Source: Hydrogenophaga sp. SL48 (GTDB lineage: Bacteria > Pseudomonadota > Gammaproteobacteria > Burkholderiales > Burkholderiaceae_C). From it: a DNA stretch of 64,000 bases. This document shows positions 8,994 to 16,545 of this stretch, one piece after another. The stretch is from assembly GCF_021729865.1 (NCBI RefSeq), contig NZ_CP063400.1, positions 1,798,001 through 1,862,000 on the forward strand, in the 5' to 3' direction. The notes beneath the pieces were generated by a model. The model was not told the DNA's origin, made no database searches, and saw only the letters and a list, made by a program, of their open reading frames with translations. How positions within the stretch are numbered: the stretch's first letter is position 1; each line of letters starts with the position of its first letter. The position numbers were made by a program, and so were the translations under genes.

Positions 8994-10999
8994 TCACATT
9001 GAAAAACCTGGTCCTTCGTCGCGGCACGAAGGTCCTGCTCGATGGCGCTTCCGCCACCATCAACCCCGGTGAAAAAGTCGGCCTGGTCGGGCGCAACGGC
9101 GCCGGCAAGTCCAGCCTGTTCGGTCTGCTCAACAAGACACTGCACGAAGACAAGGGCGACTTCTATGTGCCCGCCCAGTGGCGCATGGCGCAGGTGGCAC
9201 AGGACATGCCCGAGACCGACATGCCCGCCACGCAGTTCGTGATCGAAGGCGACGTGACACTGCTTGCCGCGCAGCAGGAAGTGACCGCATCGGAAGACAG
9301 CAACGATGGCGAGCGCATGGCCCACGCCTACATGGCGCTGCATGACGCCGGCGCGCACGACGCCCCGGCCCGTGCGCAAGCCCTGATCCTCGGTCTGGGG
9401 TTCCGCATGGACGAACTGGACCGCCCGGTCAACAGCTTTTCGGGCGGCTGGCGCATGCGCCTGCAGCTCGCCCGCGCGCTGATGTGTCCCAGCGACCTGC
9501 TGCTGCTCGACGAACCCACCAACCACCTGGACCTGGACGCCCTGGTCTGGCTGGAGGCCTGGCTGCAACGCTACAGCGGCACCATGCTGGTGATCAGCCA
9601 CGACCGCGAGTTTCTGGACGCTGTGACCAATGTCACCGTCCACATCGAACGCGCCCAACTCACGCGCTACGGTGGCAACTACAGCAAGTTCGAAGACATG
9701 CGCGCCGAACAGATGGCGCTGCAGGCCACGGCGTACTCCAAGCAGCAGGAAAAGGTCGCGCACCTGCAGAAATTCATCGACCGCTTCAAGGCCAAGGCCA
9801 GCAAGGCCAAGCAGGCTCAGAGCCGGGTCAAGGCGCTGGAGCGCATGGAGAAAATCGGCCCGGTGCTGGCCGACGCCGACTTCACTTTCGAGTTCAGCGA
9901 GCCGCAGAACCTGCCCAACCCGATGCTGGCCATGCAGGACGTCAGCTTTGGCTACCCAGCGCCGGAAGACGGCGGTGAACCCACCGTGATCGTGCGCAAC
10001 GTCAGTCGCTCGGTGCTGGCCGGGCAGCGCATCGGCATCCTGGGTGCCAACGGCCAGGGCAAATCCACCGTGGTGAAGACCATCGCGCGCGACCTGAAGG
10101 CCATCAGCGGCGAGATCATCGAGGGCAAGGGACTGAACATCGGCTACTTCGCCCAGCAGGAACTCGATGTGCTGCGCCCCGCCGACACCCCGCTGGAACA
10201 CATGATCCGCCTGGTGCGAGAGTGCACGGCGCAGAGCCGCCTGAGTGGTCAGGCCACGCGCGAGCAGGACCTGCGCAGCTTCCTAGGCAGCTTCAACTTC
10301 ACCGGCGACCAGGTGAAGCAGGCGGTGGGCAGCATGAGCGGCGGGGAAAAGGCCCGCCTGGTGCTGTGCATGATCGTCTGGCAGCGCCCCAACCTGCTGT
10401 TGCTCGATGAGCCCACCAACCACTTGGATCTCGCGACGCGTGAGGCCTTGTCGATGGCGCTCAACGAATTCGAAGGCACTGTCATGCTGGTCAGCCACGA
10501 CCGCGCGTTGCTGCGTGCCGTCTGCGACGAGTTCTGGCTGGTCTCGCGCGGCGGCATCGGCCCGTTCGATGGCGACCTGGACGACTACCAGCGCTACCTG
10601 CTGGACGTGGCCAAACAGGCCCGAGAAGCCCAGCGACAGGAACAGAAGGACCAGCGCAACGCGCCAGCGGCTGCACCCGTTGTCGCCGTGGCAGCGCCTG
10701 CACCTGCTCCGGCCGCCAATCGCAGCCCGGAACAACGCAAGCAGGATGCCCAACGCCGGCAGCAACTGACCGAACAGTTGCGCCCTTTGAAGAAGGAGTT
10801 GGAACAAAACGAAAAACGCATGGCGGCACTCTCCCAAGAAAAATCAGGTTTGGAAGCCGTACTGAGCCAGCAGACCACTCCGTCAGCCATGGCCGATGCC
10901 GGGCGCAAGCTCAAAGCCATCAACGACGACATCGAGGCACTGGAAGCGCGCTGGCTGGAACTGACCGATGCCATCGAATCGGCCAGCAGCGTTGCATGA
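8990..10999 (+). CDS. ABC-F family ATP-binding protein (YheS-like)
   Basis: A soluble protein of 669 residues with two ABC domains and no membrane segments. Domain 1 has Walker A GRNGAGKSS (34-42) and signature FSGGWRMRLQLA; domain 2 has GANGQGKST and MSGGEKARLVL. Both carry the LLLDEPTNHLDL block. A charged inter-domain linker (KAKASKAKQAQSRVKALERM) is typical of ABC-F. The C-terminal 110 residues are proline/alanine-rich and then coiled coil. Relatives bind the ribosomal E-site and act in translation quality control. Length and C-terminus suit YheS/Uup-like housekeeping factors rather than antibiotic-resistance members. Its start overlaps the prmB stop, which fits a translation role. Confidence 0.9.
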   Translation: MITLKNLVLRRGTKVLLDGASATINPGEKVGLVGRNGAGKSSLFGLLNKTLHEDKGDFYVPAQWRMAQVAQDMPETDMPATQFVIEGDVTLLAAQQEVTASEDSNDGERMAHAYMALHDAGAHDAPARAQALILGLGFRMDELDRPVNSFSGGWRMRLQLARALMCPSDLLLLDEPTNHLDLDALVWLEAWLQRYSGTMLVISHDREFLDAVTNVTVHIERAQLTRYGGNYSKFEDMRAEQMALQATAYSKQQEKVAHLQKFIDRFKAKASKAKQAQSRVKALERMEKIGPVLADADFTFEFSEPQNLPNPMLAMQDVSFGYPAPEDGGEPTVIVRNVSRSVLAGQRIGILGANGQGKSTVVKTIARDLKAISGEIIEGKGLNIGYFAQQELDVLRPADTPLEHMIRLVRECTAQSRLSGQATREQDLRSFLGSFNFTGDQVKQAVGSMSGGEKARLVLCMIVWQRPNLLLLDEPTNHLDLATREALSMALNEFEGTVMLVSHDRALLRAVCDEFWLVSRGGIGPFDGDLDDYQRYLLDVAKQAREAQRQEQKDQRNAPAAAPVVAVAAPAPAPAANRSPEQRKQDAQRRQQLTEQLRPLKKELEQNEKRMAALSQEKSGLEAVLSQQTTPSAMADAGRKLKAINDDIEALEARWLELTDAIESASSVA

Positions 11000-11086
11000 A
11001 CCTTGAGCGACGGCGAAGGCGCCTTCAACATCGCGCTACAGTCCAGAGGCATTTTTCAACCGCCCATTTTGAAAGGTAGACCCCAC

Positions 11087-11335
11087 ATGATGTCCATTCT
11101 TGGAACTCTGTTCATTGGCCTGATCGCGGGCTTTGTCGCCCGTGCCATCAAACCCGGCGACGACGGCATGGGCTGGATCATGACCGCGGTGCTGGGTGTG
11201 GCGGGTTCGTTTCTCGCCAGCTACGGCGGTGCTGCGCTGGGTCTGTATGCCCCAGGCCAGATCGCTGGTTTTGTCGCGTCTGTTGTCGGCGCCGTGATCC
11301 TGCTGGTGATCTACGGTTTTGTGAAGAAAAAGTAG
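11087..11335 (+). CDS. GlsB/YeaQ/YmgE family stress-response membrane protein
   Basis: An 82-residue, very hydrophobic protein with three predicted membrane segments: ILGTLFIGLIAGFVARAI, then a glycine-rich GWIMTAVLGVAGSF segment, and a C-terminal GAVILLVIYGFVKKK. The turn AIKPGDDGMGW is characteristic of the transglycosylase-associated (YeaQ/YmgE) family. These are inner-membrane proteins induced in stress or stationary phase, with no known enzymatic role. Two consecutive ATGs are possible starts; GAAAGG lies upstream. It may be transcribed on its own, since 87 bases separate it from the ABC-F gene and a strong terminator follows. Confidence 0.88.
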   Translation: MMSILGTLFIGLIAGFVARAIKPGDDGMGWIMTAVLGVAGSFLASYGGAALGLYAPGQIAGFVASVVGAVILLVIYGFVKKK

Positions 11336-11400
11336 ACCTTGAATCGGCTCACTGAGGTTGGCGTTCCAAGGACCTCACCGAAACACAAAGAACCATGAAA

Positions 11401-11430
11401 AAAGCCCCGATCGAAAGATCGGGGCTTTTT
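11401..11430. terminator. Bidirectional rho-independent terminator
   Basis: AAAGCCCCGATC, loop GAAA, then GATCGGGGCTTT and further T residues form a perfect 12-bp stem with A-run and T-run on the two sides. It ends the rightward GlsB transcript and the leftward tolB-to-tRNA-Lys transcript. Confidence 0.92.
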
Positions 11431-11433
11431 ATT

Positions 11434-11509
11434 TGGTGGGACGTGCGGGGGTCGAACCCACGACAAACGGATTAAAAGTCCGCTGCTCTACCAACTGAGC
11501 TAACGTCCC
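11434..11509 (-). tRNA. tRNA-Lys (TTT)
   Basis: A 76-base leftward cloverleaf starting GGGACGTTAGCTC. It has a seven-base acceptor stem (GGGACGT/ACGTCCC), anticodon loop CTTTTAA with anticodon TTT, T-loop GGTTCGACCCC and encoded CCA. It lies immediately before the terminator and 75 bases after the tRNA-Lys (CTT) gene, so the two are likely processed from one transcript. Confidence 0.97.
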
Positions 11510-11584
11510 ATCAACTGGGCACTCCAGCAGACTCACATCTACCGGAACAGATTCACACTTGCGAGACCCGAACCATGAATTTCA

Positions 11585-11660
11585 TGGTGGGGCGTGAGTG
11601 ACTCGAACACTCGACCTACGGATTAAGAGTCCGCTGCTCTACCAACTGAGCTAACGCCCC
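11585..11660 (-). tRNA. tRNA-Lys (CTT)
   Basis: A 76-base leftward cloverleaf starting GGGGCGTTAGCTC. The acceptor stem is GGGGCGT/ACGCCCC, the anticodon loop CTCTTAA gives anticodon CTT, and CCA is encoded. Its D-arm and anticodon arm are almost identical to the neighbouring Lys-TTT gene, pointing to a local duplication followed by anticodon change. It reads AAG directly, while the TTT isoacceptor reads AAA and AAG. Confidence 0.97.
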
Positions 11661-11704
11661 TTTTGGTCCCGCAGTGTCAGACTTGCATCCTGCGAAGCCT
11701 CAAA

Positions 11705-12511
11705 TTATAGCGTCCTTTTTGTGTGATTTGAGGTGGAAGCAAAAGCTTTTCCAGAATTTGCCAGAGCGTTCATCACCCACCCTGCGGCACACAGTCCAAA
11801 GGTGGCCGTGACACTCACGACGGAGCCGTATCCATGGCAATTCAGTGATCCGTCACCCGATTCAATTTCACAGGATTCATCCGGTGGTGCCACCGCTTCG
11901 CGGCTGAACACGCATGCTGTGTCCATCCGCCCGCTTCTGGAGGCGCCATGCTCTTTGCGCAAACGGTAGCGAAGCTGGGCCAGCAAAGGGTCGTGGGTGA
12001 CATCGGACAGATCCTCCACCTGCACGGCCTGCGCGAAACGTTTGCCACCCGCCGCACCGACCGTGACAAACGGCACCTGCTGGCGCTGTGCCCAAGCGGC
12101 CAGTGAGGTCTTTGCGCGCACCTGGTCGCAAGCGTCGATCAATGCGGAGGGCATGCCTTCGCTGGCCGGCAGCAGCGCCGGCCAGTTGTCTGCGGTGACA
12201 AAATCGTCGATCACACTCACCTGGCAATCCGGGTGAAACAGCGCGATGCGCTCGCGCATGGCCTCGGCCTTGGACTGACCCAGCGTGGGCTCCAGCGCGT
12301 GTATCTGGCGGTTGATGTTGGATTCGGACACATGGTCCATGTCGATCAGCGTGAGGCGTCGCACGCCACTGCGCGCCAGCGCTTCAACCGCCCAGGAACC
12401 GACGCCACCGATACCGACGACGACCACATGAGCATCAAAGATGGCCTGTGCGCCGGACACACCGTAGAGGCGCCGCAACCCACCAAAGCGGCGCTCGAAT
12501 TCAACACTCAT
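11705..12511 (-). CDS. tcdA: tRNA threonylcarbamoyladenosine dehydratase
   Basis: A 268-residue E1-like (ThiF/MoeB family) ATP-dependent enzyme that cyclises t6A37 to ct6A in ANN-decoding tRNAs. The nucleotide loop is GIGGVGS (33-39), followed by LIDMDHV and the SNINRQ arginine finger stretch. The length equals that of E. coli TcdA. The ATG at 12511 overlaps the stop of the YeeE/YedE gene in an ATGA, so a much longer upstream open frame is not used. Two tRNA-Lys genes, whose products carry t6A37, lie directly downstream. Confidence 0.94.
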   Translation of the reverse strand: MSVEFERRFGGLRRLYGVSGAQAIFDAHVVVVGIGGVGSWAVEALARSGVRRLTLIDMDHVSESNINRQIHALEPTLGQSKAEAMRERIALFHPDCQVSVIDDFVTADNWPALLPASEGMPSALIDACDQVRAKTSLAAWAQRQQVPFVTVGAAGGKRFAQAVQVEDLSDVTHDPLLAQLRYRLRKEHGASRSGRMDTACVFSREAVAPPDESCEIESGDGSLNCHGYGSVVSVTATFGLCAAGWVMNALANSGKAFASTSNHTKRTL

Positions 12512-13620
12512 TCGCGCTCCAACAGCCAGATCTGGAAACGGAATCCCAGCCATGCGCCAGCCATGATGCCCACCACGGCGATCGCACTGGTGAGACTGAG
12601 CGTTGACAGACCCGACAAACCTTGTCCGATCGTGCAACCGAGGGCCGTGACACCGCCCACGCCCATGCACGTCGCGCCAACGAGGTGCAGCGCTGTGTCC
12701 TGCGTGTTGCGAAAGCCTTCCCATCGAAAACTGCGGGACATCAGGGCTTCGATGAAGGCGCCCACCACCACACCGGCCACCGACACAACGCCCAGCGTGA
12801 GCACCTTGGAGGTGTCGCTGAAATGGATGAGCCAGTCGAGTGTGTAGGCCATGGGCGCTGTGAACGTCAGCGATTCCATGCGCCCGCTGTTGGTGGCTAG
12901 GTACACCGCGTCGAGTGTCTCGGGGTGCTCGGCCACGAAACCCAGGTGACCGCTGATCCACCACATCAACGCAATCACCGACCCAAGGCCCAAACCACCC
13001 AACAGGCTGTTGGCGCTCCTGAAATCGGCGCTGGCCAGCGCCCACACCACCAACGCCCCGCCGATCAACAGCGCTGCCAACAGCCCTGTTGTGGTCGGTG
13101 CCATACCCGTGAACTGTGTGAGCCACATGGGAAGTGTCCCACCCGAAGCGATGTCGAAGGCCACCAGGTCGACGGTATTGACCCGCAGCACAGCGAGAAC
13201 ACCGCGCAACGTGGCAAAGGCCGCGAACCCCATGACGAAAAACACGACCAGTGATTTCAGGCTGCCCGTGCCGATGCGCACCAGTGTCTTGCTGCCACAC
13301 CCGGAGGCCAGCACCATGCCGAATCCAAACAGCAATCCACCCAAGATGGCCGAGAGCCAGACGATACGGCCAGAGGCGTAAATGGTCTTCCCGGTGTCGA
13401 TCCACCCGAGCCAGCCCATTCCGTAGAACCCGATCGACGCCACGCCGACCGCCATCCCCCACATGCGCATGCGGGTCCACGAGCCCATGTTGACGATGTC
13501 GCTGACCGCGCCCATCGTGCAGAACTGCGTGCGTTGTGCAATGAATCCAAAAAGCAGTGAGGCCGCGAAAGCGGCCCACAACACAAGCGTTTGCAGTTGT
13601 TGAAAGTCAGCGATGTCCAT
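12508..13620 (-). CDS. YeeE/YedE family sulfur (thiosulfate-type) transporter
   Basis: A 370-residue inner-membrane protein with about nine or ten hydrophobic helices. Conserved cysteines typical of YeeE/TsuA are present: Cys34 in TQFCTMG, Cys108 in ASGCGSKT and Cys329 in ALGCTIGQG. In the TsuA structure such cysteines relay thiosulfate through the channel. It is a fused full-length protein rather than the half-size paired YedE form. It overlaps tcdA by four bases. It could carry thiosulfate or another reduced sulfur compound; the exact substrate is not shown. Confidence 0.88.
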   Translation of the reverse strand: MDIADFQQLQTLVLWAAFAASLLFGFIAQRTQFCTMGAVSDIVNMGSWTRMRMWGMAVGVASIGFYGMGWLGWIDTGKTIYASGRIVWLSAILGGLLFGFGMVLASGCGSKTLVRIGTGSLKSLVVFFVMGFAAFATLRGVLAVLRVNTVDLVAFDIASGGTLPMWLTQFTGMAPTTTGLLAALLIGGALVVWALASADFRSANSLLGGLGLGSVIALMWWISGHLGFVAEHPETLDAVYLATNSGRMESLTFTAPMAYTLDWLIHFSDTSKVLTLGVVSVAGVVVGAFIEALMSRSFRWEGFRNTQDTALHLVGATCMGVGGVTALGCTIGQGLSGLSTLSLTSAIAVVGIMAGAWLGFRFQIWLLERE

Positions 13621-13688
13621 GCCGCCATTGTAGAAGCTGGCCCCACTATCTACCGGGCAGGCGAGTGGGAGCGAGCCTCAGTGCGCAC

Positions 13689-14486
13689 TCAACGCAAACG
13701 CGCGAGCCGCTCGCGTCCTGCTGCCGCAGCCTCGGACTGCGGGTAGCTTTTCACCAACGTTTCCAGTGTGCGCTGAGCGGCTTTGCCATCCTTCAACTCC
13801 ACCTGGCTGTTGGCCATGGCGAGCATGGCCTCGGGGGTGCGCAAATGCGTAGGAAACTGGGCCACCAGGCGCCGGTGGCTGTCGATCGACTCTTTGTAGG
13901 CGCGGTTGGCGTACTGTGCATTGCCCAACCAGTACAGAGCAGAAGCCGTGTAGCCGCTGCTGGGGTACCTGCGCAGCAAACCACCGTATGCCGCCGAAGC
14001 CGCGCCAAACTCGGATTTGCGCAGCAGTTCCATTGCTGCATCGAAATCGCGCTTCTCTTCGGGCGTGGCCACAAACTCTGCACCGTCGAGCGATACCCGC
14101 ACGGGCTCAACCTGCTTCAGCCGCGCATCCACGCCAGCCTGCACGTCTTTCTGCAGGCGCTGCAACTCAGACACATCGCGGGCCAGCTGCTCGTTCTGAC
14201 CACGCAGCCGGGCGATCTCAGCGCGCAACTGCTCGTTCTGGTTGGACAGTTCCAGCAGGCTGCGCTGGCTCGTGGCGCTGTTTTCACGCAACTCGTTGAT
14301 GAGGCGACCCAGGGCGGCATCGTTCGATTGCTTGTAAGCATCGAACTTCTGGCGCACGTCCAGAATGGCCTTGCGCGCCTCATCGTCGTCAAACAGGGCA
14401 TGGGCCTGCAGGGGCCACAAACAGGCGCCCACCAGTGCCAGGGCGCCCCACAACGAGTTCAAGGATGCAGGTGAGCGCAAGGTCAT
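13689..14486 (-). CDS. cpoB: Tol-Pal system protein CpoB
   Basis: A 265-residue periplasmic protein. The signal peptide ends at AHA before LFDDDEA, a beginning typical of CpoB/YbgF. Residues about 40-115 form the trimerising coiled coil (QLRAEIARLRGQNEQLARD), and the C-terminal half holds TPR repeats (YWLGNAQYANRAYKESI). CpoB ties outer-membrane constriction by Tol-Pal to septal peptidoglycan synthesis. I chose the ATG at 14486 because it is one base after the pal stop and begins a proper signal peptide; the longer frame overlaps pal. Confidence 0.93.
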   Translation of the reverse strand: MTLRSPASLNSLWGALALVGACLWPLQAHALFDDDEARKAILDVRQKFDAYKQSNDAALGRLINELRENSATSQRSLLELSNQNEQLRAEIARLRGQNEQLARDVSELQRLQKDVQAGVDARLKQVEPVRVSLDGAEFVATPEEKRDFDAAMELLRKSEFGAASAAYGGLLRRYPSSGYTASALYWLGNAQYANRAYKESIDSHRRLVAQFPTHLRTPEAMLAMANSQVELKDGKAAQRTLETLVKSYPQSEAAAAGRERLARLR

Positions 14487-14487
14487 G

Positions 14488-15063
14488 TCAGCGGTAGGTG
14501 ACTTCAACGCGTCGGTTCTTGCCGTAGGAGGTTTCGTCCATGCCCATGGCGGCCGGCCGCTCCTCGCCAAAGCTCACCGGCTCCATCTGCGATTCGGACA
14601 CGCCCAGCAAAGCCAGAGCGCGACGCACCGCCTCGGCGCGTTTCTGTCCCAGCGCGATGTTGTACTCGCGGCTACCGCGCTCGTCGGTGTGACCCTCAAG
14701 CCCCACCCTGCGGTTCGGATTGGCCTTGAGGAAGCGGGCATTGGCTTCCAGCACAGCCGTGGAATCCGCGCGAACAGCAAAGCTGTCGTAGTCGAAATAC
14801 ACCACACGCGACAACGCGGCCGGCTGCGGAACGTCAATGCCGGGAACCTGGACTTCGGCCACATTGCGCGGATCAACACCTGTCGTGCCGTCGCCCGACT
14901 GTCCGGTGCTGGTGTTCCGGTCTTCCACGGGTGCGTCTTCGAGCTTCACGCTGGAGCCGCAGGCAGCGAGTGCGGACACAAGCATCAGGCTCGCGAGACG
15001 GGTTGCCCAGGTGCGGCTGGTGGGCGTTTGGTGTTGTGGCATCGAAGTCGTGTTTTTGAACAT
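14488..15063 (-). CDS. pal: Peptidoglycan-associated lipoprotein Pal
   Basis: A 191-residue outer-membrane lipoprotein. The lipobox LAAC places the acylated cysteine at residue 35. The OmpA-like C-terminal domain has YFDYDSFAV, GHTDERGSREYNIALGQKRA and RRVEVTYR, the diaminopimelate-binding fold. The ATG at 15063 follows AAGGGA; the frame further upstream lacks a ribosome site. It sits between tolB and cpoB and is likely co-transcribed with them. Confidence 0.97.
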   Translation of the reverse strand: MFKNTTSMPQHQTPTSRTWATRLASLMLVSALAACGSSVKLEDAPVEDRNTSTGQSGDGTTGVDPRNVAEVQVPGIDVPQPAALSRVVYFDYDSFAVRADSTAVLEANARFLKANPNRRVGLEGHTDERGSREYNIALGQKRAEAVRRALALLGVSESQMEPVSFGEERPAAMGMDETSYGKNRRVEVTYR

Positions 15064-15131
15064 GTAACGGTCCCTTTCTGGATCGGTGTAAAAGCTAGAG
15101 TTGAAAGTGTGAGGTTTTGAAAAGGCAGGCA

Positions 15132-16442
15132 TCAGCGCACGAAAGGCCCCCAGTCGGGCTCACGGATGTCGCCCTGAGGGGTGGCCAGGCGCGTCTTGAC
15201 CCGTCCGTCCACGGTGGACGTCATCAGGGCCTCGCGACCACCGGCACGCGTGGCGTAAAGAATCAGGCGGCTGTTGGGTGCAAAACTCGGGTTTTCGTCG
15301 GAGCCGGTGTCACTGACCACCGTCACCTTGCCGCTGGCAAGCTCCATCACGTGCACGCGATCACCACCAGCGACCCTGGAAATGAACGCCAGCCAACGAC
15401 CATCGGGACTGGGCGCCGGAGAGGTACTTTCACTGCCTACAAAGGTCAATCGCTGGGGGTTGTCACCTTGCGCACCCATGCGGTAGATCTGCGGGGACCC
15501 GCCGCGGTCGCTCACGAAATAGATGGAGCGACCGTCTGGGCTGTACACCGGTTCGGTGTCGATGCTGGCGGACTGTGTCAGTCGCCTCGGCGCACCGCCG
15601 TTGGTGTCCAGGACATGGATCTGGGTATTGCCTGTGACAGCGAGGGCGGCCACCAACTGGCGGCCATCGGGCGACCACGAAGGAGCGCTGTTGGAGCCTC
15701 GGAAGTTGGCCAGCAACCGCCTCCTGCCGGACGCCACGTCGTGCGAATAGATCACTGCCTTGCGCGCCTCAAACGACACATAGGCCAATTGGGCGCCGTT
15801 GGGCGACCAGTTGGGCGATGACAGCGGCATCGACGAGGAGAAGGCCGATTGCGCCCCCTCGCCGTCGGAATCGGCCACGTTCAGGGTGTGACGCTGGCCG
15901 ACCTTGGTGACGTAAGCGATGCGCGTGGCAAACACGCCTTTTTCGCCCGTCAGCTTTTCGTACACGTAATCTGCGACCTTGTGTGCCGCAAAACGCAGCT
16001 CGCGAGCCGAAGCGGGAAAACTCAGCCCGCCCATGTCCTGGGCTCGCACTGCGTCCCACAGCCGGAAACGCACATCAAAACGCCCATCGGCCAGGCGCGA
16101 CACGCTGCCTGTCAACAAGGCGTCGGTACCTTTCTCGCGCCACGGAGCCAGATCGGGCCGGGTGTTTTCGTCGATCTGGACGGGCAAGGGTTCCACGAAC
16201 CGGAACTGTCCACTGCGCTCCAGGTCGGCACGGACGATGGCCGCGATGTCCTGATCCACCTGGCTGTTGCCCCGGAAGGCGGCCGTCGAAATCGGGATCT
16301 GGGTCATGCCGGCGCCAGAAACTTCAACCCTGAACTGGGCCAGCGCGTCTTTCAGGGGCAGCGCCATCAGCGGAAGTGCGGCGGCATGGGTCAACAGATG
16401 CCGCCGGGACGGCAGCCATTCGGGTCGATTCAAATCCTGCAT
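15132..16442 (-). CDS. tolB: Tol-Pal system beta-propeller protein TolB
   Basis: A 436-residue periplasmic protein. The signal contains SRRHLLTHAAALPLMALPL and cleavage probably follows ALAQ. An N-terminal domain (residues 30-160) precedes a six-bladed propeller recognisable by repeated SPDG motifs: NWSPNGAQLAYVS, SWSPDGRQL, YSPDGRSIYFVSD, APSPDGRWLAF and FAPNSRLILYA. The start at 16442 gives a length close to E. coli TolB (430); no strong ribosome site marks it, and a start at 16526 is open. Upstream lies a divergent MsbA-like gene instead of the expected tolQRA. Confidence 0.95.
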   Translation of the reverse strand: MQDLNRPEWLPSRRHLLTHAAALPLMALPLKDALAQFRVEVSGAGMTQIPISTAAFRGNSQVDQDIAAIVRADLERSGQFRFVEPLPVQIDENTRPDLAPWREKGTDALLTGSVSRLADGRFDVRFRLWDAVRAQDMGGLSFPASARELRFAAHKVADYVYEKLTGEKGVFATRIAYVTKVGQRHTLNVADSDGEGAQSAFSSSMPLSSPNWSPNGAQLAYVSFEARKAVIYSHDVASGRRRLLANFRGSNSAPSWSPDGRQLVAALAVTGNTQIHVLDTNGGAPRRLTQSASIDTEPVYSPDGRSIYFVSDRGGSPQIYRMGAQGDNPQRLTFVGSESTSPAPSPDGRWLAFISRVAGGDRVHVMELASGKVTVVSDTGSDENPSFAPNSRLILYATRAGGREALMTSTVDGRVKTRLATPQGDIREPDWGPFVR

Positions 16443-16545
16443 GCGTTGTTTGTGGGTGGTGATGCCTGTGCCAGCGCTGAGGCAGCGCCGCTTCGATAAG
16501 GCCAACGGATAATACCGGATGAGCAAGCGCCAGCCGTGACAAGAT

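Noticed and set aside
11705..13579. A 624-codon leftward frame appearing to fuse tcdA to an upstream domain
   Set aside because: The upstream 356 codons are an out-of-frame reading of the YeeE/YedE gene. The real tcdA start at 12511 overlaps the YeeE stop.
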